Counted from the first letter of the stretch, positions 20,521 to 32,567 are shown. The stretch is 64,000 nucleotides of DNA from Rhizomys pruinosus (GCA_009823505.1 VZQC01005577.1:124001-188000); one strand, 5' to 3'. Translations and numbers: made by a program. The notes: generated from the letters alone by a model not told the origin.

Positions 20521-22261
20521 TGAGGACACGGGTGTTTAGAACACTTGCCAAGGCACACACAGAACTCCATTTTAGTTATTTTCAGATGGACTTTTTTTTT
20601 TCAACTATTTTGCTCTTTTCATAAAATGTGGTGATTCTCCTCTCCACATGGTCAGAAGCAGCCCATTTAGACTGTTCCTTTCTCTCTGAAGTAGGAAAAG
20701 TCCACCCACAGCATCTAGAAAGGAAGAAATGACTAAGTCCTGATCAAACGCTGATCTTCAGCAGAGAGCTCAAAAAGAGAGCAAGCCCTTTCACAAGGTA
20801 AATGATGCCCTTAACTGTCCTGAAAGGATACGGGAGCTGTCATGGTCAGAGTCCGACCGTGAGACTTTATCTTTTCCAGAATCATATGCAAAGGCTAAAA
20901 TGTTAAATATTGGGGTGTGCTTTTATTTAAATGGGAAATCAAAGTGTATTTTCTTTCCTCTTGATAAATACCAGGCATGTGAAGCATCACCATAAGGTCT
21001 TGAATGGGAGATCTGAAAGGGAGGTGAGCAGGGGCTCTCACTGTCCTGACTCGGTTCTGACGCCCAGTTCGTTTGCTCCTGTGCATGGGTTGCCTCGGTC
21101 TATCCTCTGCCTCCTCTGGTCTATCCTTTGCCTCCTCTGGGGTGTCATCACCGCACAACCTCTGCTTTCTTCCTTTATTCATCTCTGTAGTATTTCAAGG
21201 CTAAACTGAGCCAGGGCACATTTTCTGTCTTTGGATCTGACAAGCCTTCTCTTCTCTTGATGTCCATTTCTCTTTCTACCACTCTTCCCTCAGACTCTCA
21301 GGTGAATCAGCCCTCACTCCAACTTGCTGCAGCCGCTGCATTCTGTGCAGCATGTAGACACTTAGCAATGCAGTTTGTTTTATGTGTGATTTCTGTTTCC
21401 TGAACAGGACTGTATACACACTAAGACTGAGGGGCAGGCTGGGGTATATTCCTTTCTGTATTACATGCATTGCTCATTGTACAACAGGCAATTGGGAAAT
21501 GCTTCCCGATTGGTTATAGAAAAAAAAGAAGTGCAATAGTGATTTCATGTTGCTCTTTCTGTAAGCCTCCCCTACTTTATAAGGACCACCTCTGTAATGT
21601 CACATGCTTTATAAGGACCACCTTTGTAATGTCACATGCTTTATAAGCCTATTTTTTATCTTTTGTTTTAATCAGGTATCAGTAACCCAGTTTTACAAAA
21701 GAGAAAACAGAAATTTAAGCAGATTGGGAGAGATCTAAGCCCAGTTTGTTAAGCAGCACAATCACATCAGGGCTGCCAGCCTTCACAGCCTTTCATGCTT
21801 ATTCTCTATTGTTCATCTCCTCTTTATCTTCTCTCTCTGTTCAGTTTTTTCCTCCGTCTGTTTCTTTTTCTCTGTTTCTATTCAAAGACAAAAGTAGATT
21901 ACTGTGAGGTCAGGGTTGAGAGTAAAACATATCTCTTCAAAATATTTCAGTTCCTTCTCTTTCTTCTCCTAAGTAGTTTTCTGAGGCGCAGTGGGCCAGC
22001 AATTGCAGGCCCCAGGGGCAGCTGTCTGGTAATGAAGAAGCATGGAATTCTGGGAGTGCACTGTGTGAGCTCTCGAGTTGGGGCTAATGCAGAATGACTT
22101 GCTGGAGAAAAAAAAGCCAGGTCTTCAAAGGTGAAAGATGCATCAAGCTGGCAAGGTAGAGCCTTGGGGTCATTTGCAGTCACAGTCTTTGTTTCACCGG
22201 TACTTCTTTTCTACCTGCAAATTTCATAATTAATTGAACATCAGTGTGATGAACTATTATA
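20521..22261. other. Unassigned non-coding sequence with a short duplication
   Basis: No gene found. At 21575-21650 the phrase TTTATAAGGACCACCT(C/T)TGTAATGTCACATGC occurs twice in tandem with one difference, followed by the start of a third copy. Part of 21660-21765 may be MIR-derived. Confidence 0.5.
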
Positions 22262-22590
22262 AAGGCAACGTAGGTGGAGAAATAGCTCAGTCAGTGAAGT
22301 ACTTGCCTCAAAACAATGAGGACCCAAGTTCAATCCCCAGCACCCACGTGAAAAGTGAGCCTGGTGCTACGTGTTTATAATCCTAGCTCTGGAGTGGGAG
22401 AGACGGGAGTGTTCTGGGCATTCGCTGGACAGCCAGCTTGGCTTAATGGTTGAGTCCCAGGTCCCAGGTCCCAGGTCCCAGGTCCCAGGTCCCAGTAAAA
22501 GATGTGTCTTGATAAAACAAAGTGGATGGTGCCAGAGGAACAACTCATGAGGTTGTCCTCTTGCATTTATGTGGACACACAGACATGGAC

Positions 22591-22595
<5 letters not shown>
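22262..22595 (+). mobile_element. B4-type composite SINE with an internal 7-bp microsatellite
   Basis: An ID/tRNA-like head (GAAATAGCTCAGTCAGTGAAG, B-box TTCAATCCCCAGCACCC) and a B1-like middle. At 22453-22495, inside it, the heptamer GTCCCAG is repeated six times. A (CA)n run follows at 22595-22625. Confidence 0.78.
22453..22495. repeat. (GTCCCAG)n heptamer repeat
   Basis: Six tandem copies within the B4 SINE, where the ancestral SINE would have one or two. Confidence 0.93.

Positions 22596-22625
<30 letters not shown>
22595..22625. repeat. (CA)n microsatellite
   Basis: A perfect CA run of about 31 bases. Confidence 0.95.
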
Positions 22626-22629
<4 letters not shown>

Positions 22630-22950
22630 CAGAGAGCCATTTGTGAAAGAATGAGTGTAAAAGGCACAGCACACAACAGTCTTGTGTGGTATGACTGCCC
22701 ATGACATGAGCCTGAACAAATAATGATAGGGAGAAATCTTGGAGTGTGCTGATGCTCCTGGAATGGGGGGAGTTTTGAGACATTCTCTGAAGTTATAGTC
22801 CTTCTAAGAGAAATGTGAAATATTGAAGAATAGAACTAGGCTGTGCATTTATGTAAAAAAACGCTCTGCAAACTTGTTTTCAGAAAAATTCTTATAAAAC
22901 AAATATAATCTTGTGAAGATGTATCATGCCTCTATAAAAATACAGAAAGC

Positions 22951-23163
22951 TGGGTTGGGAGAGATAGCTCAGAGGTTAAGAGCACTGGCTGCTTCTGCAG
23001 AAGACTCAGTTTCAGTTCCCAGCATCTGCATGGTGACTGACAACCATCTGTAACTCCAATTTCAGAGGACCTGACGCCCTCTTCTGGACTCTGTGGGCAC
23101 TGCATGACATAGGTACACTTGCATACATGCAAGCAAACACATACACATAAAAATAAATGAATC
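22951..23163 (+). mobile_element. B2 SINE, older copy
   Basis: A B2 head GGGTTGGGAGAGATAGCTC, a single AACTCCAATTTCAGAGG block (no duplication) and an AAAATAAATGAATCA tail. Confidence 0.85.
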
Positions 23164-23164
23164 A

Positions 23165-23416
23165 GGCTGGAGAGATGGCCTAGCGGTTAAGAGCGCCGAC
23201 CGCTCTTACAGAGGACCCAGGTTTGATCCCCAGCACCCACATGGCGGCCGAGAGCCGTCTGAAACTCCAATTCCAGGAGAACTCCAGTTCCAGGGGAATC
23301 TGAGACCCTCTTCTGACCTCCGCGGCATTGCACGACACGGGTGCACAGACTTGCATGCAGACAGTACATTGATACACATACTGAAATAAATAAAATTAAA
23401 AATAAATAAATAAATA
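23165..23416 (+). mobile_element. B2 SINE (17-bp duplication subfamily), inserted in the tail of another B2
   Basis: Full B2 with the doubled AACTCCAATTCCAGGAG motif and an (AAAT)n tail. AAAATAAATGAATCA precedes it (23150-23164) and follows it (23417-23431). It therefore landed in the A-rich tail of the B2 at 22951 and duplicated that target. Confidence 0.93.
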
Positions 23417-23432
23417 AAAATAAATGAATCAT

Positions 23433-23592
23433 GCCGGGTGTGGTGGCGCATGCCTTTAATCCTAGCACTTGAGAGGCAGAGGCAGGTGGCTCTCTGTGAG
23501 TTCAAGGCCAGCCTGGTCTACATAGCGAGTTCCAGGCCAGCTGAGACTAAAGGGAGACTATGTCTCAAAAAGACCAAAAATAAATAAATAAA
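23433..23592 (+). mobile_element. B1 SINE
   Basis: GCCGGGTGTGGTGGCGCATG head, GAGGCAGAGGCAGGTGG, TCAAGGCCAGCCTGGTCTAC and an A-rich tail. The three SINEs from 22951 to 23592 sit end to end. Confidence 0.95.
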
Positions 23593-23689
23593 TTTAAGTT
23601 ACAGAAAGCTGTATACACTCACAGAAACTTCCAGAACAGATGGACTTCTGAGCATCATTGGAATGGAGTGCCCATGGTAATAAAGGACC

Positions 23690-23880
23690 ATGAAAAACCT
23701 ACTATGTGCCTAGCATTCTGTAGCTGGATTCCTATAGGAATCTCCATGCTGTCCTGATAAGGTCTGTGGCATCATCCACTTTTTCAGATGAGGAAGTGAG
23801 ACTCTGTGACAATGTGAAGTGACTTCCAGGCATCACGTAGCTGGTGGGTGTAGTTGCCACCTCACCACACTCCAGCAGGT
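23690..23880 (-). repeat. MIR-like ancient SINE relic
   Basis: 'cctactatgtgcctagcattctg' at the left and 'tttcagatgaggaagtgagac' in the middle are the inverted MIR tail and core. Confidence 0.7.
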
Positions 23881-24528
23881 ACCACTGATAGCCACAGACA
23901 GATACCAGATCAGTGGCTTTGAAGGTTCTTCTTCTTCTGTCAGCATCATGCCCCTCTGTGCAAGGAGGCCCATCTCCTGCCCTTACTGGCTGTGACTCCC
24001 TGCCTTCCCCAGGCTGAGGTCAGCACTGTGTCACAGCTTCACCACAGGAGCTAGCACGGCCTTGGCGGGAGGCAAAGATGAGCAAAGAGACAAGAATCTC
24101 CAAGTCTCCTCTGACCACACCCCTACGATGGGGAGACCCTGAGCTGGCCCCGCCGCATGCCGGCAGTCACACATCCTTGGCTGTGGTAGAAATGTCATTC
24201 CAGCCACAGGCTCTGCCATTTGTGATTGAGAACTGATGATTACCATCAATGGAAACTTTGAAGGAAGGAAGCAGATGATAGCAAAAAAGATATCCAAAAT
24301 GAAAATGGCAGAAGGGGAAGTCCTCCTTGGGAGCAGACCCTGGCCTGGGCTGGTTGGTGCCTGACACACAGTGCTATCAAATTAAACATGAGTGAATGCT
24401 TGTTAAATGGATGGACTGGTGATGGTTACCAACTCACACCATTGTATTGGTGGTAACACGGGCATCGCTGTAGCATGCCCCCTGCTGACTGTGCCGTCCT
24501 CCTCTCCTTCCTCAGCCACCTTCCTGTC
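23881..24528. other. Unassigned non-coding sequence
   Basis: A minus-strand frame of 112 codons (24369-24031) has no recognisable domain. No repeat recognised. Confidence 0.4.
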
Positions 24529-24909
24529 TGTGCTAGTTGGTTTTCGCTGTCAACAGGACACAACCCAGAGTCATCTTGGGAAGAGGAGACCTTAAGTGAG
24601 GAATTTGCCAGATCAGACTGGCCTGTGTCTATGCCTGTGAGAAGCTGTCTTGACTGATGTGGGAAGGCCCGGCCCACTCTGGGTGTTACCATCCCCAGAC
24701 AGCTGGATGTGTAAGGATAGCTGAGCATGATCCTGTGAGCAAGCCAGAGAATGAGCAGTGATCAGCATTCCTCCAAGGTTTCTGCTAAAATTCCTGCCCT
24801 GGCTCCCCTCAATGATGGACCTGGAAGCATGAGCTCAATAAAACCTTTCCTCCCCTAAATTGCTTTGAGTTGGAGTGTTTTATCACAGCAACAGAGAAGA
24901 AGCTAGAAC
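24529..24909 (+). mobile_element. Solo LTR of the ERVL-MaLR type (MT/ORR1-like)
   Basis: It starts TGTGCTAGTTGG, contains CTGTCAACAGGACACAACC and GGCCCGGCCCACTCTGGGTG, an AATAAAACCTTTCCTCCCC polyadenylation region, and ends near TCACAGCAACAGAGAAG. This layout is that of rodent MaLR LTRs. No internal MaLR sequence is attached. Confidence 0.72.
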
Positions 24910-25278
24910 GTCCTCCTGATCCTTCTCTTCTCATAGGAAGAGAAGGCTAGTCCAAGGAGGACTCTGTGATTACCCCAACTTCTCGCCCCCCCATCTATCG
25001 CTGACTCATCTCACCAGTCACCTGGCAGTTCTCACTCTCAAACGTCATTAAATCCCTTTCTTTGCCTCTTCTTGCCCCGGAGGCCACCATAGTTAGGAGG
25101 CAGCTGAGTGACTGGGATTAGAGGCTCAGCCAAAGACTGCCTGGGCCACATGTGTGGATTTATCCCTGCCCCATGTCACTCATCTCCCTGGCAAAACTGA
25201 TACTGTGAGTTGAGTCTCCCTGGTCTAATGTGCTTGGGCCCAGAAGTGTTTCAGCCTTCAGAATTGGGGATTTGGAGT

Positions 25279-25281
<3 letters not shown>

Positions 25282-25323
<42 letters not shown>
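25282..25323. repeat. (CTG)14 trinucleotide repeat
   Basis: Fourteen uninterrupted CTG units. No open frame with domain character surrounds it, so it is probably not a coding polyglutamine or polyleucine tract. Confidence 0.95.
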
Positions 25324-25325
<2 letters not shown>

Positions 25326-25461
25326 ATTTAGAACATTGGTATGCACGCATTAAGATCTCTTAGAGCTAGGATCCAAGTCCAATGGAAAAATTCCACTGAC
25401 CCACATAGCTCGAGGGGTGTATGTAGTATTTTAGTGCCCCTTTGGCTGCTTGTTGTTGTTT

Positions 25462-25585
25462 GTTTCATTTCTTAGGACAAGATAGCACTATCACTGTGTG
25501 GCCCAGGCTGGCCTTGAACTTGCCATTTTCCTCCCTTGGCTCCTGAATGCTTTTGGGTATAGACATGAACCACCAAGCCCAGTGG
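25462..25585 (-). mobile_element. Diverged B1-type SINE
   Basis: GGCCCAGGCTGGCCTTGAAC and 'ccttggctcctgaatgctttt' followed by 'gacatgaaccaccaagccc' follow the inverted B1 order with many changes. Confidence 0.7.
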
Positions 25586-26500
25586 GCACCTCTGTTTCCA
25601 CTGTGACCAGTCTACTTAAGGTCAGGCATAGGATTTTCCACTTGGGCATCATGTCAATGCTCAAAGAAGTTTAGATTTGGTTTATTCAGATTGGGAAGGC
25701 TGGGCCTCTTCTTCCCGGGGAGGGTAATTGTGGGAACACCTGGCACAAACTGACCATCTCCCTCCTGACTTAGTACAAAATCCCACGGAGTAGCGCCACT
25801 CTCCCAGGCCTGACTCCTCCTCCCAGAGCTGGCAGAGGCCCCAACTGAGACTCAAGCTTCCTCTGTCACTGGGTTTTTGAGTCATGAGATCAGAAATTTA
25901 GATTCACGTGCGCTCACGCAACTAAAACATTCAGACTTTCTCACTCAATTCCTCATCCCCAAAGCACCACTAGGCTGCGCTGTTTGCTGAGGAGTGAACT
26001 TGAAGATTCATGCAGGGGCCCTGAGGTCAGGACCTGCTGCATACCGAGCAGTCAGTCACTTAAGATGAGAGGAAAGGTGGGAGAATATATAATGATGCTG
26101 CGCTCAAATCCTAGAGAGTAGGGTTCTTGGGTAAGCCATGTCGCAGTCCATGTGTAGAGTCCACCAGGAGACTCTTCCCCAGGAGTGTCATCCAACTGCT
26201 CAGCAGAACCTTCTGGCAGCCCTACCAGGGACACTGGCAGTATGGCCAGATGACAGCTGCCCTCTTCACATTCACTGTGAAGCCCCCACAGAGCGCACGT
26301 GGGCGCAGCCTGATGATCAACATCTTGGCAGATGACCTAAGAAATGCCACTGCTTAGCTGGGCTTGAAACCCTTTGCTCTGAGAGTTTGCCTTTGGTTAG
26401 TAGGTGTTCCAGAAGCCCCCTCCTCCTACAGCTAGTCCCTGGCCATCTTCATAGCAAAATAGAAGAAACTGGGGGTTTGATTTCAAATAGAAAGGTTCGA

Positions 26501-26626
26501 GGGCTAGGCGTGGTGGTGCACACCTTTAATCCCAGCACTTGGGAGGCAGAGGCAGGTGGATCTCTGTGAGTTCAAGGCCAGTTGGGGCTACAGAAAGACC
26601 CTGACTCAAGAAGACAAAAAAAAAGT
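26501..26626 (+). mobile_element. B1 SINE, left half of a B1-B2 composite
   Basis: GGGCTAGGCGTGGTGGTGCA head through to an A-run at about 26625. Its left flank AGAAAGGTTC (26489-26498) is repeated only after the neighbouring B2 (26718-26727), not after the B1 itself. Confidence 0.9.
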
Positions 26627-26630
26627 TTTC

Positions 26631-26717
26631 GGGGCTGGAGAGATGGCTCAGCAGTAAGAACACTGACTGCTCTTGCAAAGGACCTAGGTTCAATTCCCAG
26701 CACCCACATGGCGGCTA
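26631..26717 (+). mobile_element. 3'-truncated B2 SINE, right half of a B1-B2 composite
   Basis: It contains the B2 head, B-box (TTCAATTCCCAGCACCC) and CACATGGCGGCTAAG, then stops without the B2 3' half or an A-tail. It is followed by the duplication AGAAAGGTTC shared with the left side of the B1. Confidence 0.85.
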
Positions 26718-26727
26718 AGAAAGGTTC

Positions 26728-27322
26728 AAATTCATTGCAAAAACTAAGTGTAAAACTTCTCAGAAACTGAGGGGAAATACTGACAAAGAATGCGAGCTTT
26801 GTGGCTCCAGCCTCTGGGTACCTGATTAGAAACCAAGAGATATGTCAGTCCTAGTTCTGGGATGGCTCTACGGTCACTTTAAATAGCAAGCAGCCTTCTC
26901 ACTGGTCTAGAATAGCATCTGTGGTCAGCTGCCTGATGTCACCCTTCTGTTGACACCAGGTTAAATGTCATTTTGAGAGTGATGTTTGTCCTCACAATGG
27001 TACTTACAAATTGTGAAAGGATTTGGGTGGGGACAGTAGTCCAGGCCTACCAGATACTGTTCCACACATCACACAGGCCTGACAGGCTACCATAGGCCAA
27101 TGCCTTATCCACAGAAAGGGTACTAAGGTCATTCAAGGTGTCAGGCACTATGTCAGGCCATCTCCACATGTATATATGGACATGTGAATAAATGAACATG
27201 TACAAACATGCACATATACATGAATATATGTGTAGACACACCCACATACATATTTTATAGATATGAACATGTATCCTTATGTATTATATACACCTACTTG
27301 TACATTCATGTGTGTATATCCG
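26728..27322. other. Unassigned non-coding sequence
   Basis: AT-rich, with irregular ATGTATA/ACATG alternations at 27160-27310. No gene. Confidence 0.4.
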
Positions 27323-27649
27323 TGTGGTAGTTTGAATGAGAATGTCTCACATAGGCTCCAAGTATTGGACACTTGGTCCCAGTTAGTGGTGATGTTGGGG
27401 AGGGTCATGGAACCTTTAGGGGGTGTGGCCTAGCTGGAGGAAGCACATCACTGGGGATGGACTTTGAGAGTTCCTAGCCTTGCCTATTCCCAGTCAATCT
27501 CTCTCTGCTTCCTGTTCTTGAAGATCTGGTCATCTCTCCTGTCATGGCCTCCCCACCATCATGATGGACTCTTCTGTCCCTGGAACTGTGAGCCATATAA
27601 ACCTTGGTCATGATGTCTTATCACAGGAACAGGAAAGGAACTAATATAG
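27323..27649 (+). mobile_element. Solo LTR of the ERVL-MaLR type (MT-like)
   Basis: TGTGGTAGTTTGAATGAGAATG start, GGGTGTGGCCTAGCTGGAGG, GATGGACTCTTCTGTCCCTG, and an end near TCACAGGAACAGGAAAGGA. This is the typical order of an MT-type MaLR LTR. Confidence 0.78.
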
Positions 27650-27799
27650 TAAGGTATATGTGTGTTTATATATAGTCATGACAGATTGCATTAAGTTTCA
27701 GCTAGATGAAGAAATTTGCCAGGGTCACAGACCTGGACTTGAGTCCATATGTTAATGATTCAAACCTGTGTTCTTTGCCTAACAACAAGGTCTAAGTCT

Positions 27800-28196
27800 T
27801 CTGGATGGCTTCAGTTGTCAACTTGACACACCTGGGGAGAGGGAACTTTGGTTGGGGACTGTCCTCTGTTGAGCTGGCCCATGGGCACGTCTGTAAGGCA
27901 TTTTCTTGATTGTTGAGTGATGTGGGAAGTTCTAGCCCACTGTGGGTGCCACCACCCCTGGGCCGACGATCCTGGGTTATATGGAGGAGTAGGCTGACCT
28001 CAGGCTGGCCAGAGGAGCAGGCCAGTAAGCAGCACTCCTTCCTGGTCCGTGCTTCAGTTCCTGCCTTGAGTTTCTGCCCTGACGTCCCTCAGTGATGGAT
28101 ATCACTTGGAAGAGTAAGAGGACATAAACATTTTCCTCCCCAAGTTGGTTTTGATCAGAGTGTTTTATCACAGCAATAGAAAGCAACCAGAACAAT
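27800..28196 (+). mobile_element. Solo LTR of the ERVL-MaLR type
   Basis: 'tcagttgtcaacttgacacacc', 'gcattttcttgattg', 'gcccactgtgggtgccacc', AACATTTTCCTCCCCAAG and TCACAGCAATAGAAAGCAACC. It is the same family as the LTR at 24529 and only about 150 bp from the one at 27323. Confidence 0.78.
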
Positions 28197-31100
28197 AAGC
28201 ATGTATATAGCAGGCCTAGCTTCCTGCAATGTGCCTTCTAAATTTCCTCTACAGGTACAAGAGGCCCCATCATACAACTTACTGTAGGCAGGGAGGGAAG
28301 GACAGCGTGCTTTGAGCAAAACAGGTGACCCAGATATCCCAAGGCAGAGACCAGAGGATCGTCTCAACTGAGCTTGCTCACCTTTCTCCTTCCCACTTTC
28401 TCTGGGGACCATATAATGTACCACAGGCCTTTTGGTCTTCTAAGCATGGGCTCAGGAGGAAATGTTTGAACTCAGGTGTTAGAAGCCATAATTTCCTTTT
28501 CCTTTCCATTGTGACTTTGAATATTACAAATTGCCTCTTTGTAGACTGTAAATAATTCATTTCTCTCCGATGATTATTGAAAAGATTTGTTTCTATGATG
28601 TCCTGCGGTCTATCATAAGTCTCTGGAATTGTAATAATCTTAATCACATCTGTTCAGCATCTGTAGACTGCTGTGCGCACAGCGAGGTGGCTCCTGTGTG
28701 AACTTGACACCCATGGTGACCTGACCAAGTGATTATGTTCCCACTTTCTTGCCTGGGTGCCTTTCTGGATGGGAAGCTCAGTGGACGCAGAGCTGGCCCA
28801 GAGGCATGGGGCCTGGGAACGTCACGGAGTACTTAAGCACCCAGTGGGCCTTTCCTACTTACTGAGTCAAAGGAATGAGTGCTGGGGAGGTCCTGTTGTA
28901 AATATCATAAGCAGGCTGTGAAGGCAGGCCTGACTCTGAACTCTGTACTTCTTTCGTTGTATTTCCTACCTTGCCATTATATTTTGTTTCCTCTGAGCCT
29001 TTTTCTTCAATCACATTTTTCAAAATTCGTGTGTGCCATTTGTTGGACTGGTTCTATTTATTTAGCTGGAGGGAGATTTGCATTTTCAAAGTTCATGTGT
29101 CTGCTTTCAACTCAAGCTTGTTTTTACGTGTGCCATTTCTCTGGGCTCTCACTCTTCACGTTTTATGGTCCAATTCACATTTTTTCTACCTCTTCAGAGG
29201 AAAGCAGGGCTGAAACGGGTGGGGGCCAGTTAAAAGTCCAGGTCACGTGAGTAATGAAATATGGAGTTGAAGGCCAGTCTCCAGGCTGCCAATGTGGGGG
29301 GCCCCAGGCTCCTAGCTGTCTGTATATTTCTCCAGCACCAATAGCGGCCCAGCACTCCAGCCTTTTCTGCCAGCGTCCTATCCCCATCCACATGCGGGAT
29401 AACAAGTTTGCTCTACTAGTCAGCACACACTGCCATATGCTATGGGAACAAGTGACCCCAAATCTCAGTGGCTCACAAAGAACAAAGGTTTGTGGCCACG
29501 CTGCATGCCCAGCAAGAGGCATTCAAGGGCTCTGCTCCACTCCTAGCTCCAAGTTCCAGACCCAAGGAGAAGTCACCATCTGGAATGTTGACAGCTATCC
29601 TGGCAAAAAGAGGAAAGTCTATAGGGTCTGAAAGGAGCAATTGGACATCGGACCCAGAGATAACATATGTCAGAACCACTCATATCTTCCAGCCATGGGA
29701 TCCTATCCAGATACAAGGAGACCAGGAAATATAACCCCATGCTGGGCCCAGAACAGAAAGCAGAAATAATTAAAACACTAATCACTGCAGTTCCATCAAG
29801 ACTCTTCCCTGTCTTAAGCTTCTTCCTGGTTTGTTTTTTTTTCTTACTACCTAGATCAAGTACAAGCCTCAGGGCTATGCCTGGAAGCCACCCTCGGGAG
29901 GCTCTTTCTGAGGGTGGCCTCCACCTGTGTCCTCCAGCCTCTAGTCCACAGCTCTTCCACATGCCCTCCAGTATCCATGACCCAGGTGACCGCGACCCTT
30001 ACTGAGGCCATGCATGTGCCTTTACACACATTCTTCTCACTCCCCAATCTGCCTATGAGCCCTTTACAAAGACTCAGGGAAAGTGGCTCCTGTTTCAAGG
30101 CTGCCTCCACGGACTCCACCAGTCAGAGCTGCAGCTAGTCTGTTACCTTAGCACCTCATTCACTTGCCATTTTGCCCCCTTCAGTTTATTCATCTGTATA
30201 TTTCCTCCATCAGTCAGAGCCCCTGGGATGGTGACTATGTGCCACTCACCTCTGAATGCCCAGGCTCCGCACCATCCCTGGTCTAGATGAAATACTCAGT
30301 ATAACTATCCAAGTGTTTGGTGATAACTACTTTGACAGAAACTACAGAATTGTTACTAATACAAGTTCCATGTATGATTTATTCCAAAACTTTGCACAGG
30401 ATGGACCCCTGCTTCATACTGCTGCCATTTGCACATGCTTCCATGGCTATCAGACCACATGTCAGATTTGACCTTAAGATTGAGGAAGGTGTGTTGCAGA
30501 GCAGAAGAAAGTCAAGTCTGACTTTGTGAAAGACTCTTGTCACACAAAGACAGAGGGAGCATCATTGTCCCCCCCACCCAGGCACAGATAGTAAGACTAC
30601 TGTTATTCTATTCTTTCTACTGTCCTGCAAGGATGAATGCGTGGATGCTGATTCGTGGAGGCTGGAAAGGAAGGAACCCAGTGAAATCATGCTTTTGCTA
30701 AGCCTCCATTGGTACATGGAACAGGAGCCCAGCCAAGGAGCTCACAGGCCAGGAAAACAGACACACACTGGAGCCTCTCTCAGAAAACAAAGGCAAAAGC
30801 AGCTGGGTCTCAGGAACAAAGGGAAGTAGAGATTTGAATGACTGGGATTTCCTTTGCTTCTGTCCACATAGGCTTTAACCTTCTTTCTCTGAGGACCTGT
30901 GCTTCCCCCTTCCCACTCCACAGGGTAAGAAGTGTGTGTTCTGGAGCAACTCCTTCAACAGGTAACAATCCGTCCTCGGGAGGGAGGCTGCACGTCCCTT
31001 CAGATTCCAAGTCCACAGGGACCCACGGGGTTAGCAAGGCCAAGTGTCCACTCTCAGGACAATCCCTGTATCAGTGCTCTCACCTCATGGAGGGAGGAGA

Positions 31101-32567
31101 GGAAAAAGGTCACCAAGAGGCAAGCTGACCAAGGAGCCCTTCAGTCTCCCTAGGAAGAATCAGAGTAGATGACAGCTCCTAACGAACTAGAAGATGGTGC
31201 TGACTACATGGCCATCATGCAGTTGTCAGAAACACAGATTCCAGGCCCAGGCCCAGTGGGTCTGACTCAGTGGGTCCAGATTCCACCCTGGGAGTCTATG
31301 TGCAGACAAAGGTCCAGGCAATCCTGATTCATTGCAGGGTGTGAGCAGTACTGACTCAGCCTTGCTTCCAATGCAGTTTTATGCTCCTGTATATTCATTT
31401 CTGCTTTTGGGTTTATTACTCTCCCTATTTGCCTTTCACTTGATAATTTGTATGCCTTCTAGGTTATTTACGTAGAGACTTAATTCCCTCTTTTCCTTCT
31501 TTCTCACTAATAGAGGCCACCACCGCCAATACTTCTTCCTTTAAGTACCAGCATGGCAGCACCCCATAAATTCATATGATATGCTGTGTTTACATCTTTG
31601 TTCTTTAAATACTTCGTTCTGAATTTTCTCCCTTTCCAGGGCTTTATTTAGGAGCCTTTCTAACTTCTACATGACTGGATAGCCCCTCATTGTTGATGAA
31701 ATTTATTTCTTCCTTCACTGAACTGTAGTATTAGAATATGTAAAGCAAGATATTACTGTCTTTTCATATTGAGTAAGTGTCTCTGCATCCCAGTGGTGAG
31801 GATTTTCATGAAGAATCTACCCAGAAGGTTATGTGGTCAAGTTCAAGGCTTCGAGCTATTGCTCTGTACTCTCTCCCTGTCACAAAAGCCATCCTTCATG
31901 TGTAGAAGGCATCAGCTTGGGATGAAAAGAGGAGGTCTTTGGAGTTGAATCCGGCTGTGCTTCTAATTAGCTCGGTGAGACCTTAAACAAACAACTTGCC
32001 TCCACAGAGTCCAGCCCTTTGCCTGGGGAAACCATGAGTGAAGACAAGTGTGCACTTGACACTTGACCCCCCCCCCATCCATCCTGCAGTTCTCGCCCTG
32101 GAGAACCCACTGGCTTTAAATGTGTGAAGACACAGAGGAAGTTGTGGCAGCAGGTGAAGTGTCCAGTGTCCTGGGTGTGCCGTACAGTCTTCCTGTGATA
32201 TGAGATAGAGGCCCTCACTGGGGGCAGGCAGGAAGGTTGTGTCTACTTAGTTGCTGCTTGGTGCATAGAGAACTCTTTCCTCTGTCTGACTCTCCCTTTA
32301 TAAACACTCAGCTCAGAGTCAGTTCCTCCAGCAAGTATCTGCTTCTCTCCTCTCCGGTCTCTCCCACACCAGGGCTACCTGAGCACACAGATCACCTGAG
32401 GATTTCCCATTGTCACACCTGCTGTTTGAGCCATCTCCCCAACTATAACCTGAGCTTCTTAATGTCAAAGATGAAGAAAGCGAACAAGAAGCCGCCATCT
32501 GATGTCAGCTCCATATGTTTGGGAGAGCGTGCCCACCGTCACATGGCTATAGAATGGGACGTTCCTT
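28197..32567. other. Unassigned non-coding sequence
   Basis: No gene. A block at 29420-29500 ('caagtgaccccaaatctcag' then 'tggctcacaaagaac') and a similar one at 45990-46060 look like copies of one ancient mammalian repeat that I cannot name. 31925-32020 may be MIR. Open frames up to about 129 codons lack domains, and several overlap on opposite strands. Confidence 0.4.

Larger units (their letters stand above)
24910..26488. other. Unassigned non-coding sequence with a (CTG)n run and a B1 relic
   Basis: Apart from the repeats listed separately I see no gene. The frames at 26127-26357 overlap in two phases and have no domain. Confidence 0.4.

Noticed and set aside
22367..22783. 138-codon minus-strand ORF
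   Set aside because: Contains Cys/Val repeats from the CA microsatellite and antisense B4 sequence.
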